51,915 bases of DNA, from positions 1-51,915 of the forward strand of contig JAFAZI010000087.1 in assembly GCA_019239875.1 (NCBI GenBank), written 5' to 3'. This DNA is from Frankiaceae bacterium (GTDB lineage Bacteria > Actinomycetota > Actinomycetes > JAFAQI01). The stretch's first letter is position 1. Each line of letters starts with the position of its first letter. This document shows positions 1 through 8,691 of this stretch, piece by piece. Both the position numbers and the translations under genes were made by a program. The notes beneath the pieces are model-generated. The model was not told the origin of the DNA. It saw only the letters and a program-made list of their open reading frames with translations, and searched no databases.

Positions 1-717
1 TCCGACGGTGAACTGACCGTGGACTCTTCGTGCGTCATCCCGGTTGTGGTGAATAGCTACCCGCTTCGCTTCCACGTCGACGTACAGGCAGATACCGGGA
101 TAGACGTCACTAGGAGGAGCTACCCCACCCTTCAGATTGAATCCGGACTCAGCGGATTGCGAGGCCTGGCCTCGGAAGTGCACCACGGTTCCTACTGGGC
201 CGTGCGCAGGCCGCAGCGTCCAGCAGTCGTGGCGCCGGGATTCACAGAAGCTTTCGTTGAAGGGCAGCGTGGAATGGGTGATGAGCTTCGATGGCCTAGT
301 ACTGCCATGGCGGCTCAGGCATGCGAGCGCTGCTCGCCTGCCGTCAACTCCAACGGCCTTGGCCAGCTCTGGCGCGTTCAGTCGAGACATTTTGGTGAGC
401 GCGGCGGACGTTCGATCGAGCGGTTCCACGAAGGCCTCGAGGCCGGCGATAAGAACGTTGAACCCGTGGCTTTCGTGGATTGCGAGCACCTTGACGGGCA
501 GCCCGTGGGCAACGTCGTTCAACTCCACGATGACAGCGCTCGTCGCGTTCGCCCCCGGACCGACCAGAAACTGCTCGTCGACGAAGAACCGATCGAATGG
601 GTGACAGGAACGGAACATGGCGCCCGTCTTGGCGCTGCCCCCGTGACTGCTCGTGCAGCCGGTGATCGCCAGTGCGAGCAAGGTGAGTGCTACCGAAGAG
701 CGCGCGTAAACCGGCAC
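1..717 (-). CDS. Lipoprotein of unknown function, 3' end cut by window edge
   Basis: This reading frame stays open for 239 codons to the left edge, so the C-terminus is missing. It starts at GTG; an in-frame TGA three codons upstream leaves no earlier start. The first 21 residues form a lipoprotein signal peptide: one Arg at residue 6, a hydrophobic stretch (SSVALTLLALA) and the lipobox ITGC with Cys21 as the lipidation site. A Ser/Gly-rich linker follows, as in surface-anchored lipoproteins. I do not recognise the mature domain. The long plus-strand frame covering the same bases reads as low-complexity Arg-rich sequence and looks like a shadow. Anchoring outside the membrane is inferred from the lipobox. 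Confidence 0.7.
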   Translation of the reverse strand, partial: MPVYARSSVALTLLALAITGCTSSHGGSAKTGAMFRSCHPFDRFFVDEQFLVGPGANATSAVIVELNDVAHGLPVKVLAIHESHGFNVLIAGLEAFVEPLDRTSAALTKMSRLNAPELAKAVGVDGRRAALACLSRHGSTRPSKLITHSTLPFNESFCESRRHDCWTLRPAHGPVGTVVHFRGQASQSAESGFNLKGGVAPPSDVYPGICLYVDVEAKRVAIHHNRDDARRVHGQFTVG

Positions 718-884
718 GATTTCTCAACGATTCCGCAACATGGCGGGTTGACAAGCGGGCACGTCGCGCACGATAACGCCGGCGAGGGCAGGATGCTTCG
801 TCGTACCCGCACCCGAGATGGCGAGGCTGATGAAGGCGCCGACGTAGCTCGAGCAGAGCATCGTTCCCGGGATTCGCCGAGTGT

Positions 885-2003
885 TCAGTGATGCGCGGCG
901 GGAGCGTCTTTAGGAATGCGCAGGCGCGTAATACCTGGATCGCCTAAGGTCTGCGCGTTACCGGCATACGCGGTCCGGTGGAAGCCTTCAGTGACCCCGG
1001 AGAACCGCGCGCCGCCGGTGGCGACGACGGTGGCGCCGTCGAGGACGAAGCCACGTGGAGCTCGATTCGAACCGACGATCACTTGACCGCTGTTCGCATC
1101 GAGGGCGAGACCGGTGACTGGGTGCCTAGCGTCGGTCGCTGGATCGGCGACGATTGTGCGGTCCGAGATGATGGCTAGGCCGCCCTCGACCCAGCGCTGG
1201 GTCGTCGGGTCGTAAGAGCCGGCTTCGATGATGTCGATGGTGTCCGTCTGTGGAGAGATAACGAGCGCAATGGGTGTAGCGGCTGTCCGCAGCGCGATCG
1301 TTGCGGACAGCTTGCCGTGTCGGACCATGAGCACGGTCGAGTTGATTGGGTCTACGGCGTAAACCTGGCGCGTTCGGGGGTTCGCTGAGAGGGCGGTCGG
1401 GGTGCCACCGATCGCGATGGTGTCCACTACTCGTTCGTTCCTGATCACCGACAGCGACCCGCTGCCGGCATTTGCGACGTAGACGCGATTCCCGAGCTGA
1501 GTCAGTCCGCTTGGCGCCTTCCCGACCTCGAGGCGTCTGATCTCACGCGTGCCGCGCAGCACGCTGACCCGGTCGGCTCCGGTATCGGTGACGTAGATCA
1601 GGTGGGTGTGGGGGTCGACGAGCACTCGGTTAGGCGCTGAGCTGGCCCCAACAGGGACGGTGGCAAGCACGCGTTCCCGGCGTACGACGGTCACGTCGTC
1701 ACTGTTGAGGTTGGCGACGTACACACGGCCGCTGTGTTCGTCGATCGCGAGACTGTTTGGGTGGCTTCCGACGACGATGGTCCGGACTCGGCCGGTTGCC
1801 GTGTGGAGAACGGCGAGGAGCCCGACCGGCTCGATGGTGTACACGAGCTTCCGGCGGTCGTCGGTCACGGTGGCCGTGGTGGTGGTGTCGGTTCGGTACA
1901 GATGGTGGTGAACGTTCGTGTCCGTGCCCGTCGCAGTTGCAGGCGCTGCGAGCGCGAGTGTCATGGCTCCCGCGAGGAGAGCAGCTGGTGAGCGCATCTT
2001 CAT
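885..2003 (-). CDS. Secreted YVTN-type beta-propeller repeat protein
   Basis: 372 residues from the chosen ATG, which starts inside the stop codon of the upstream gene (ATGA overlap) and gives a clean signal peptide (MKMRSPAALLAGAMTLALAA, then PATA). A longer in-frame start lies 26 codons earlier but puts Arg-rich sequence before the signal. The mature part has repeated strand motifs such as VYVANLNSDDVTVV, IYVTDTGADRVSVL and VYVANAGSGSLSVI, each followed by an Arg-rich turn and a Val/Ile strand. This is the pattern of YVTN/NHL-like beta-propellers, which are usually extracellular binding scaffolds. Ligand unknown. It is translationally coupled to a second propeller-like protein, so the two are probably made together. 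Confidence 0.8.
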   Translation of the reverse strand: MKMRSPAALLAGAMTLALAAPATATGTDTNVHHHLYRTDTTTTATVTDDRRKLVYTIEPVGLLAVLHTATGRVRTIVVGSHPNSLAIDEHSGRVYVANLNSDDVTVVRRERVLATVPVGASSAPNRVLVDPHTHLIYVTDTGADRVSVLRGTREIRRLEVGKAPSGLTQLGNRVYVANAGSGSLSVIRNERVVDTIAIGGTPTALSANPRTRQVYAVDPINSTVLMVRHGKLSATIALRTAATPIALVISPQTDTIDIIEAGSYDPTTQRWVEGGLAIISDRTIVADPATDARHPVTGLALDANSGQVIVGSNRAPRGFVLDGATVVATGGARFSGVTEGFHRTAYAGNAQTLGDPGITRLRIPKDAPAAHH

Positions 2004-3235
2004 CGGCGGGCACGCCAGATCGACAGGCGCCCGCGTGCGCAGTCGGTGACGTAGGCCGTCATCGCCCCTGCAGCTGCGCACGGTGAACGTCCGGTGGCGA
2101 GACGCCGTACTGGGACCCCGCGGTGGAACACGAGAGTCCGGTGTATGCCTAAGACGAACATCTGCTCCGACGCCCGGTTGAACCAGGCGGGGAATCGTGA
2201 GGCACCGGTATACGGTTCGCGTCGGATTTTGGTGGTGCTGATGACCTTCGCGCCGCTGAGCACCGTGACCTGGGTCGATGACAGGACGTAGCCCTGTTCG
2301 GCACTCGGATCCAGGTACACCGAGTCGCCCGGGACGCTGCCGAGCACCTTGTTCCCTTGCACGACCGTGACGTCCGTGTCGTCCGGGCCGGTGCCAGCGA
2401 CGTACCCGACTCCCGACTTGGTGACCGCGACGAATGTCGGGTCACCGGTCAGTGGGGCGCTGGATACCAGCTGCCCGTCACGGTAACGATCGAAGGTCTG
2501 CCCAATGACGTAGATGGATTTGCCCCGCGTGACGATGCTTCGCGGGGTGTTGATCGGCAGCCGGCGTACGACGCGGGTGCGATGCACGAAAAGCAGAAAG
2601 GACGAGATGGGGCCGGCCCCGCTGGGATCGCGCTCGATATCAGGAACCAAGATGTCGCCGGTGGTGCGATCTCTCGCGAGTGGCAGAAGTGGCAACGACT
2701 CGATACCGGTCGGGATCTTGGCGAGTACATGCGATCCGTTGATGATCCACAACGTCGACGGCGCATCAGCGTCGAACGTCACGTCGGCATACAGCCATCC
2801 TGTTGCGGGGTCGACGACCGCGTTGACCCGGGGATCCTTGAGGTGCAGGGGCACGTGACCAAGGACGGACAGGCCACGGACTATCCGGATCGAGGATGGC
2901 CGTAGGTCATCGCCGCCTGGCAGCACATAGACCCGGTTGTGGCTCAGGTCGGGTAGGAGCTGTCCGGGAGACTCACCCAGCGGCCGACCGATCACCCGGT
3001 TCGAGGGCAGGTGTACTAGCTCTACCCCAGCGCCGGTGTCTACGTACAGGCGGTGATGGCGTCGGTCGGGCACCAACTGGAATGGGTGGGCGCGGTCACC
3101 GAGCCGCACAGTTGCCGTATGGCGCCACTTGGCGACGTGGGGGGTCGCACCAACCACCGTTGGCGCGGCGATGACTGAGGTCAGCGATACGACGCAAAGA
3201 ATGATGGCGGATGCGTGCAACCTGACGCCGTGCAT
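2000..3235 (-). CDS. Secreted beta-propeller-like protein, partner of the downstream YVTN protein
   Basis: 411 residues from the ATG giving MHGVRLHASAIILCVVSL, a signal peptide likely cleaved after IAAPTVVGA. AGGA lies 8 bases before this start. Starts 24 and 44 codons earlier are open; the first would add another hydrophobic segment (AWCAVQLVWVAGC, a weak lipobox). The mature region has repeated short strands with LYVDTG, VYVLPG, LYADV, IYVIG, GYVAGTG and VYLD motifs, the degenerate YVTN pattern. It overlaps the next gene by ATGA. The pair looks like a tandem duplication that has diverged strongly. Function unknown; extracytoplasmic binding is inferred from the fold. Confidence 0.72.
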   Translation of the reverse strand: MHGVRLHASAIILCVVSLTSVIAAPTVVGATPHVAKWRHTATVRLGDRAHPFQLVPDRRHHRLYVDTGAGVELVHLPSNRVIGRPLGESPGQLLPDLSHNRVYVLPGGDDLRPSSIRIVRGLSVLGHVPLHLKDPRVNAVVDPATGWLYADVTFDADAPSTLWIINGSHVLAKIPTGIESLPLLPLARDRTTGDILVPDIERDPSGAGPISSFLLFVHRTRVVRRLPINTPRSIVTRGKSIYVIGQTFDRYRDGQLVSSAPLTGDPTFVAVTKSGVGYVAGTGPDDTDVTVVQGNKVLGSVPGDSVYLDPSAEQGYVLSSTQVTVLSGAKVISTTKIRREPYTGASRFPAWFNRASEQMFVLGIHRTLVFHRGVPVRRLATGRSPCAAAGAMTAYVTDCARGRLSIWRARR

Positions 3236-3540
3236 GATGCATCCTGCTACCCAGACCAACTGCACTGCACACCAGGCTGCCACGGCCGGTGCCACAGTGA
3301 TGGACATGCGCCTGCGGTCCTTCCTGCCCTGGGGAGATCGGCTGGACGAGCGCGGGCTGGTGCCCATGATGCCGCGAGTTCAAGTTGCTTTCTTTGCCAC
3401 TTCGCTGCTTGCACCAGTCGGAGTCTTCCCAACCCGGTGATTACGGGCAGTGGTGCTGCCTTTGGTCACGGAGCGGGCCGCCCTGGTGCGATACTCGGCG
3501 CCGGCGCGGCAAGGCACTTCGTGAGGGGCGGGGCGATGCG
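3236..3540. other. Divergent intergenic region, no gene seen
   Basis: About 300 bases separate the minus-strand propeller operon from the plus-strand membrane protein. I see no convincing coding sequence. The plus gene may use the -10-like GATACT at 3490-3495, with a GAGGGG ribosome site at 3523-3528. Confidence 0.4.
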
Positions 3541-4014
3541 ATGCGACTTGTGACCGAGCCGGGTCGCACCGAAGTGCGGCTGTCGAATGCAGACGCGGTA
3601 GCGCTTCCGATCTTCATCGCTGTCGTCCTGCTGGCGATCGTCGTGCGCCAGTTCATCCCGCCGCCGCCCAGCGCGATCACGCTCGCGGTCTGTGGGGCGC
3701 TAGGGGTCCTCGATGCCATCTTCGCGCGGTGGCTGCTCCGAAGGGGGACGGCGAGATTCGTCGCCACGCCCGACGAGATCAGGATCGAGCGGCCTGCCCG
3801 CTCGCCAGACGCTAAACCCGAGGTGCTGCATCGCAGCCCGGAGACGACGCTGAGCTTCCGGTTGAAGTCCAACGGCGTCGTCGGAGAACAGGTCTCGTAC
3901 TTGCTCAAGCTGCATGACAACGCCACCGGAGATGAGCTGTTGGTGGACTTGTTCGGAAAACGGAAGGTCAGGCAGGCGTGTGAGGCTCAGGCCTGGCAAT
4001 TCGGTGATGACTGA
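3541..4014 (+). CDS. Two-helix membrane protein with C-terminal cytoplasmic domain
   Basis: 157 residues. The ATG is chosen because upstream in-frame sequence is Cys/Arg-rich and unlike protein, and GAGGGG lies 12 bases before it. Two hydrophobic segments sit near residues 24-42 (LPIFIAVVLLAIVV) and 50-66 (ITLAVCGALGVLDAIF), joined by a Pro-rich turn (PPPPS). A roughly 85-residue soluble domain follows, with alternating charged strands (FVATPDEIRIERP, ETTLSFRLKSNG, YLLKLHDN). The layout resembles small actinobacterial proteins with a PH-like domain behind a membrane hairpin, but I cannot assign a family. It stands alone, without operon partners. Confidence 0.6.
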   Translation: MRLVTEPGRTEVRLSNADAVALPIFIAVVLLAIVVRQFIPPPPSAITLAVCGALGVLDAIFARWLLRRGTARFVATPDEIRIERPARSPDAKPEVLHRSPETTLSFRLKSNGVVGEQVSYLLKLHDNATGDELLVDLFGKRKVRQACEAQAWQFGDD

Positions 4015-4167
4015 TCGATTCGCCATTGTGCGCGCCAACACGGATCCGCTGCCGGTATCGGCTCCGTATGTGCAGGCTCAACCTTCACCGTCGAATGTGA
4101 AGCGAACACGATGGAGACGCGCCCCCGGTCTGCCGCCGACCCGGAACGAACGCTGCGACTGACCCGC

Positions 4168-4173
4168 TACGGT
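4168..4173 (+). promoter_or_regulatory. TANNNT -10 box for a leaderless VOC gene
   Basis: TACGGT sits six bases before the ATG at 4180, which would put the transcript start on or beside the start codon. No Shine-Dalgarno sequence is present. Confidence 0.5.
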
Positions 4174-4179
4174 CGATGG

Positions 4180-4575
4180 ATGGCAGACATCTCTGGCGCG
4201 CACCACATCGCGTTCACCGTTCGTGATGCCGACCGTAGCGCGGCCTGGTACTCCGACCTACTGGGATTGCAGACGCTCCTCGAACGGGACGAAGAGGGGG
4301 TTAGCGTCCGAGTGCTCGCTCATCCCTCCGGTTGGATCCTCGGGGTCCGGCAGTTCCACGACAAGCCCGACAGCGACTTCAGCGAGTTCCGAACCGGGCT
4401 AGACCACTTCGCGTTCACCGTGGATTCACGCGAGCAGCTCGAGGCGTGGGAAACGGAGCTAGCCGCGCGATCGATCACGTACTCACCCATCAACGAGACG
4501 CCCATCGGGACCGTTATCGCGTTCCGCGACCCGGACAACATCGCTTTGGAGTTCTGGCTTCCCCTCGGCGGCTAG
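4180..4575 (+). CDS. VOC family (glyoxalase/bleomycin-resistance fold) protein
   Basis: 131 residues, the usual length of a single-chain VOC protein. It has two betaalphabetabetabeta modules: ISGAHHIAFTVRDADRSAAWY near the N-terminus and GLDHFAFTVDSREQLEAWETE in the middle, ending in FRDPDNIALEFWLP. The likely metal ligands are the His of HHIAF, the His of LDHFAF and the Glu of LEFW. The family includes glyoxalases, dioxygenases and drug-binding proteins; the substrate cannot be told. The start is set by the -10 box six bases upstream; a longer in-frame start is Arg-rich and unlikely. Confidence 0.82.
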   Translation: MADISGAHHIAFTVRDADRSAAWYSDLLGLQTLLERDEEGVSVRVLAHPSGWILGVRQFHDKPDSDFSEFRTGLDHFAFTVDSREQLEAWETELAARSITYSPINETPIGTVIAFRDPDNIALEFWLPLGG

Positions 4576-4729
4576 TCGGAACGTTGGGCGCTCCACTCAT
4601 CTCGGTGAGTCTCGACCTGTCGACATGCGCGAGTGCGAGCGCGCCGACGCCTTGCATCGTGCCCGTCACCGTCACCGTCACAACGCCGTGCGGCAGGAAC
4701 TCGGCGCCTGTCAGCGAACTTCTCACGTC

Positions 4730-6316
4730 ATGGGGAACCGGAGATTGATCATTGCCGTGGTCGTCGCGGCGGCGCTCGGCAGCGCGGGTCCGGCGAACGC
4801 CTCGGTCCAAGCGACGGCGGGTCCGACAATCACTTATGTCGACTGCTCGGCGGCGCACAACGGGAACGGATCGATCCGCTCGCCCCTCAACTCCCTCGCC
4901 GCGGCCAACGCCCGTTGGCTTCACCCAGGTGACCAGATGCTCTTCCGCCGCACCACAGTCTGCACGGGCATGTACTCCCCGCGCGGTGGCGGCACCCTGG
5001 CTGCGCCGGTCACGATCGGCCCTTACGGCGTTGGGCCCGATGGCGCGCTCGACCAGCCGCGGATCGACGCGGCGGGTCAGAGCGACCAGGCGTTGTACCT
5101 CCACGACATCTCGAACATCGTCGTCCAGGGTCTGCACTTCACGAATGTCGGCAACCAGTCCGGCGTCTATCGAGGGGTGTACGTCGCGGCCGAGAACCGC
5201 CTCGTGCATGACGTCACCCTGAGTCGCCTGACCGTCACCGACGTGACCAGCAGCACAGAGTTCAACGACCACGGCAAGGCGGGCGGTGGCATCATCCTGC
5301 AGGTGCTCGGCGCTTCACCGGCCCGCTTCGCCCACATCACGATCGGGCGCAACGAGATCTTCAACGTCGGCCGCAGCGGCATCTTCGTCTTAGGGATCAA
5401 GAACGCGTCGGGCGCGCCGCGACCGCCCGCGAGCCAGCCATGGCCAGCGGCATCGACCGGCATCCTGATTCGGAACAATCGCGTGCAGCACATCACTGGC
5501 GATGGCATCGTCACGGACGCGACGCAGCACACCGTGATTAGTCACAACATGGTCAGCGACGGCAATTTGTCCGGCAGCAACTTCGCGGATCCGCAGACGC
5601 GCAACTGCAGCGCCGGCATCTGGGCGTTCAACGCCAACAACACGATGATTGATCACAACTGGGTCGAGAACATGAACTTCGGCAAGTCGGACAACGACGG
5701 CTGCGACGGGACCGCCTTCGACGTCGACTACAACCAGGACGGCACGGTCATCCAGGACAACTTCAGCAACAACAACCGGGGCGGCTTTCTGCTGCTGTGC
5801 AGCGACGACCAGCCGCGGCACGCGATCGTCCGTTACAACATCAGCATCGACGATGGGCCGACGATCAGCGAGGTGCCTTGCAAGGCGCCCAGCGCCATCG
5901 GAGGGCTCGATGGCGTACAGGTCTACAACAACACAATCGTTGGATTTCCTGAAACCAGCGCCGAGAACGTCCCGCTGCCAGCGCTCTATGGCACCGAAGG
6001 CTTCCTGTTCGAGAACAACATCCTTTACGCGCGAGACTTGGAGGCGGGCCCATTCGCGTGCGGCGGGACGTGCTCGAACAACCTCTTCTACCAACTCCCG
6101 CCAGCCGGCAGAGCTGCGATCTTCAAGGACCCACAGTTCCGCGTATACCCTGCGTTCGGCCAGATCGGACCGTGGGACGCCGACGAGGTCCAGCTCCTGC
6201 CATCCTCGCCAGCACTGCATGCGGGCGTAGCCGTTCCAGGCGCCCCGGCCCACGACTACTTCGGTGACCCGATCGCCGCAGGCGCCCCGCCGAGCATCGG
6301 CGCTGCCGAGCAATAG
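4730..6316 (+). CDS. Secreted right-handed parallel beta-helix protein
   Basis: 528 residues from the ATG that begins a signal peptide (MGNRRLIIAVVVAAALGSAG, likely cleaved after PANA). The body is a run of beta-helix coils rich in Asn ladders: NNRVQHITGDGIV, HNMVSDGNLSG, DHNWVENMN, QDNFSNNNRGG, YNNTIVGFP and ENNILYARD. This is typical of PbH1 repeats in polysaccharide lyases, glycosidases and phage-tailspike-like proteins. The C-terminus (SSPALHAGV, then IGAAEQ) matches the usual end of secreted right-handed beta-helix proteins. It probably binds or cleaves a polysaccharide outside the cell; active-site residues cannot be assigned by eye. No Shine-Dalgarno is obvious, and sequence before this ATG is Arg/His-rich and unlike protein. 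Confidence 0.83.
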   Translation: MGNRRLIIAVVVAAALGSAGPANASVQATAGPTITYVDCSAAHNGNGSIRSPLNSLAAANARWLHPGDQMLFRRTTVCTGMYSPRGGGTLAAPVTIGPYGVGPDGALDQPRIDAAGQSDQALYLHDISNIVVQGLHFTNVGNQSGVYRGVYVAAENRLVHDVTLSRLTVTDVTSSTEFNDHGKAGGGIILQVLGASPARFAHITIGRNEIFNVGRSGIFVLGIKNASGAPRPPASQPWPAASTGILIRNNRVQHITGDGIVTDATQHTVISHNMVSDGNLSGSNFADPQTRNCSAGIWAFNANNTMIDHNWVENMNFGKSDNDGCDGTAFDVDYNQDGTVIQDNFSNNNRGGFLLLCSDDQPRHAIVRYNISIDDGPTISEVPCKAPSAIGGLDGVQVYNNTIVGFPETSAENVPLPALYGTEGFLFENNILYARDLEAGPFACGGTCSNNLFYQLPPAGRAAIFKDPQFRVYPAFGQIGPWDADEVQLLPSSPALHAGVAVPGAPAHDYFGDPIAAGAPPSIGAAEQ

Positions 6317-6523
6317 CCGCCGCGACCCACGCGTGACCTGACCGGACGTCACTAGCACTCGGGTGCATCAACCACGAGGTGGCTGACGTCGGCGTCTAAC
6401 GAAGTCCGCAGTGCCGCCGCGTCGTGTCTTCGATCAACGCCCTGAGTTTTTGGAGCGGATGCCATATGTCGACCCGCCTACCGTCTGTGCCAACCTCGAG
6501 CCGTGTATCAGCGTCGTTTGGGT

Positions 6524-6655
6524 ATGCGTCGGCTGATAGTCACAGTGACGGCAGTGACGGCGCTGCTGTCGTTGCCGACCGGGTGCAGCAGGTCGAGCAG
6601 CGCGGGACCGGATTCTGCGTCTCCGCCAAAGGCGGACTCAATGGATATAGCGTAG
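6524..6655 (+). CDS. Very small lipoprotein or truncated lipoprotein remnant
   Basis: 43 residues. The N-terminus is a good lipoprotein signal: MRRLIVTVTAVTALLSLP followed by TGC, with Cys21 as lipidation site, then a Ser/Pro-rich linker and a stop. It either encodes a lipopeptide or is the 5' remnant of a longer lipoprotein gene. The surrounding 6317-6717 contains no other supported gene. No clear ribosome-binding site. Called only on the signal sequence. Confidence 0.35.
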   Translation: MRRLIVTVTAVTALLSLPTGCSRSSSAGPDSASPPKADSMDIA

Positions 6656-6717
6656 AAGGTGGGTGATCGTTGGCGTTGGCTGCGACGTATCGCTCAAATT
6701 GTTCTAGTGGGTGAACG

Positions 6718-6939
6718 ATGGAACCCTTGGTAGACCTATTCAAGGCTGCCTTTCGTATCGCCTGGCCGTTCTATGGACTCGTGGCCGCTATGGGCTATAT
6801 CGGAGCTACGAACTGGTTGCTGCTAGCAAATTACGGGCAGGGGCTTGCAGTATTCGCTGCCGCTACGATCGCAGCGGTTGCCGCAATAGTGTCGTATCAC
6901 TACTCAAGGCGAGATCGGTCCTCTAACTCAATTGATTAG
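6718..6939 (+). CDS. Small two-helix membrane protein
   Basis: 73 residues. Two hydrophobic helices (WPFYGLVAAMGYIGATNWLLL and GLAVFAAATIAAVAAIVSYH) flank a short turn, and the protein ends in a basic tail (YSRRDRSS). The hydrophobic pattern is far from random and the overlapping +1 frame has none of it. GTGGGTG just upstream could be a weak ribosome site. No family recognised. Confidence 0.5.
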   Translation: MEPLVDLFKAAFRIAWPFYGLVAAMGYIGATNWLLLANYGQGLAVFAAATIAAVAAIVSYHYSRRDRSSNSID

Positions 6940-7035
6940 CGGCGCGGGCAACGACAAACATCCAACAAGCAGCCGGGAATCATCGGTGATCCTCGCGTTG
7001 GACTCGGACAACAGGTCGTCCAGTCGGTACAGGAG

Positions 7036-7059
7036 CGGCTCCCTATAGTCTGCGCGCTG
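7036..7059 (+). repeat. Direct repeat copy 1, paired with copy at 9660-9684
   Basis: CGGCTC followed by CCTATAGTCTGCGCGCTG. The second copy, same orientation, is identical except for one inserted A. This copy ends one base before the stop codon of the truncated aldo/keto reductase remnant. The two copies bracket about 2.6 kb. Confidence 0.75.
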
Positions 7060-7304
7060 TCACGCGAGCGCGCTACTGAGCCTGCTCGCGACGAACACCT
7101 CGCCGCGGTCGATGCCGGACTTCCGAATCTCCTCGCCGACCTCGTGCTCATTGCCATATATCTGCGCCGCTGTCGACATGGCGGTGGTCGGCGTCGAGCG
7201 GGTCGAGGACCTTGTCCACGGCCTTGTCGCGCTGGATCTGGAAGGCACCGAAGCTGAAGTTCGGGCTCGTGCGTTGCTGAGCGTGACGTCAGGATCGAGG
7301 TCAC
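7060..7304 (-). pseudogene. Aldo/keto reductase remnant, frameshifted and truncated
   Basis: Three frames together spell the N-terminal third of an aldo/keto reductase. The first frame gives VTSILT from a GTG. The second gives NFSFGAFQIQRDKAVDKVL and HRHVDS, matching the family's GFGVFQ and GYRHIDTA regions including the catalytic Asp. The third gives AAQIYGNEHEVGEEIRKSG, matching the AQxYGNE motif with the catalytic Tyr, then VFVASRL. Two single-base shifts separate the frames. The homology stops after VFVASRL, exactly beside the direct repeat. About 245 of the family's usual 820-850 bases remain. The neighbouring minus-strand stretch 6940-7035 reads YRLDDLLSESNARITDD and LLVGC in one frame, possibly another coding remnant. 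Confidence 0.72.
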
Positions 7305-7347
7305 GCGTCCAGTCTTACCGGGTTGGTCGAAGCCTAGGCGACTGCGG

Positions 7348-8691
7348 TCACGAATCGTAGATGTACAGGCCGCTGGACGGCGCGAGATCCGGATTCGGAT
7401 GAAGGTCGTGTGGCTTGCCCACCACGATTTCGCGGCCGCTCGTCGCGACGGCAGCGCCGAACCGGTCGTAGTCATGCACGTCTCGGTCGTCGAACCGGCG
7501 ATCGGGACGGACCTTCCCCTGCCAACCCCCAGCCGGGCGGCGGAACAGGACCGCTGCGCCCGCGTACACCGTCTGGCCGCTCGGTCGCAGCGGCTCACCT
7601 GCGACGATCGTGGACCCGGTGGTCGCGACAGCCCAGCCCAGCAGCGGCCCGACGCGGGGATTGGGTCGCTGAGTCAGGAAGGCGTCCTGATGACGCGATC
7701 CTGCCCACCCGCCTGAGGGGCGGCGGAAGACGTAGGCGCCGCCTTGATGTCCCGACGTGCTGGTGATCGGCAAGTGATCTCGATAGGGGGCACCAACTAC
7801 CGCCTGCGACCCCTGGATCGCCACCGAGAACCCGAAGAACTCGTCGACACGAGGGTTGGTGGGACGAAGCACCTCCGCCTGATTCATCGACCTGACCAGC
7901 CCCTTCGAGTTACGGAGGTACACGTATGCCGCACCTATCCCCTCGACACCGTTCACCGCCAGTCCGGGCTGGCCGACAACCAGCGTGCTTCCCGACACGG
8001 ACATCGCGTGCCCAAAAGTGCCATCCGTGGACCGCTGCTCCGGTGCGCGAAGTCGGGCCGCGGGCTGCGCGGTCGACGTCCATCGGCCGTGCCGCGCTGG
8101 GTACTCGTCAATGACACTCGGAAAGGCGCCAGATGGCCCGCGCTGGTCTTGGTTCCACCCCACGAAAAGTGCGCCTCGTGACAAGGCAAGGCCGATAGTG
8201 GAGATCGGATCCTGTACGACGAGCGTGCCCGGGTCGCTCAGGATCGCTGCGGGCTGCGACGTGTGCGCCCACCCGCCGGGGCGTTTGCGGAACACGAGAA
8301 CGGCACCGTGTGGGCCAGATCCTTGCGTTGCGACAGCCGCGATCGTTTTCCGGTGGATCGCAACCGCCGTGCCGAGGACGTTGTAGCCGTCTGCTCGCAG
8401 GATCGTCACTGGCTGGAGTGTGCCCGACCAGCTCGTTGCAGGGCGTTTGTAAACCGCGATGCCGCCGGGAATCGACCCAGCATCGACGTTGCCGGAGAAC
8501 CCGGCGGCGATCGTGGAATGCGTTGCCGCGACCGCCGATCCAAGCCGGATGTTTTGATCTGCCCCGGGTGCGGTCAGCGACGCGATAGGTGCGTCTCCCG
8601 ACTGCCCAACGGTCGGCGTGGCGACCGCAACGGTTGGACCAACAAGAAGAAGCACGGTCGTGGCAAAGGTGACCAACCGCTGGCTGCTCAT
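7348..8691 (-). CDS. Secreted FG-GAP/integrin-like beta-propeller protein
   Basis: 447 residues. The ATG is chosen because it begins a signal peptide (MSSQRLVTFATTVLLLVGPT, cleaved near VAVA-TP); longer in-frame starts are Arg/Ser-rich. The body has repeating units of the form LGSAVAATHSTIAAG, LGTAVAIHRKTIAAV, FGHAMSVSGSTLVVGQP, FGFSVAIQGSQAVVGAP, LGWAVATTGSTIVAGEP and FGAAVATSGREIVVGKP. Each is followed by a strand ending in AYVYLR, AYVFRRP or AVLFRRP. This is the FG-GAP pattern of seven-bladed propellers, common in exported actinobacterial proteins. Ligand unknown. It lies alone between the two direct repeats. Confidence 0.8.
   Translation of the reverse strand: MSSQRLVTFATTVLLLVGPTVAVATPTVGQSGDAPIASLTAPGADQNIRLGSAVAATHSTIAAGFSGNVDAGSIPGGIAVYKRPATSWSGTLQPVTILRADGYNVLGTAVAIHRKTIAAVATQGSGPHGAVLVFRKRPGGWAHTSQPAAILSDPGTLVVQDPISTIGLALSRGALFVGWNQDQRGPSGAFPSVIDEYPARHGRWTSTAQPAARLRAPEQRSTDGTFGHAMSVSGSTLVVGQPGLAVNGVEGIGAAYVYLRNSKGLVRSMNQAEVLRPTNPRVDEFFGFSVAIQGSQAVVGAPYRDHLPITSTSGHQGGAYVFRRPSGGWAGSRHQDAFLTQRPNPRVGPLLGWAVATTGSTIVAGEPLRPSGQTVYAGAAVLFRRPAGGWQGKVRPDRRFDDRDVHDYDRFGAAVATSGREIVVGKPHDLHPNPDLAPSSGLYIYDS

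Noticed and set aside
19-891. 290-residue plus-strand frame at the left edge
   Set aside because: Reads as mixed Arg/Glu-rich sequence; the minus strand there encodes a lipoprotein with a full signal peptide and lipobox.
5390-6358. 322-residue minus-strand frame
   Set aside because: Antisense shadow of the beta-helix gene; Val/Arg/Asp-rich with no motifs.
6424-6666. 80-residue plus frame overlapping the tiny lipoprotein
   Set aside because: No signal, no family pattern; the other frame carries the lipoprotein signal.
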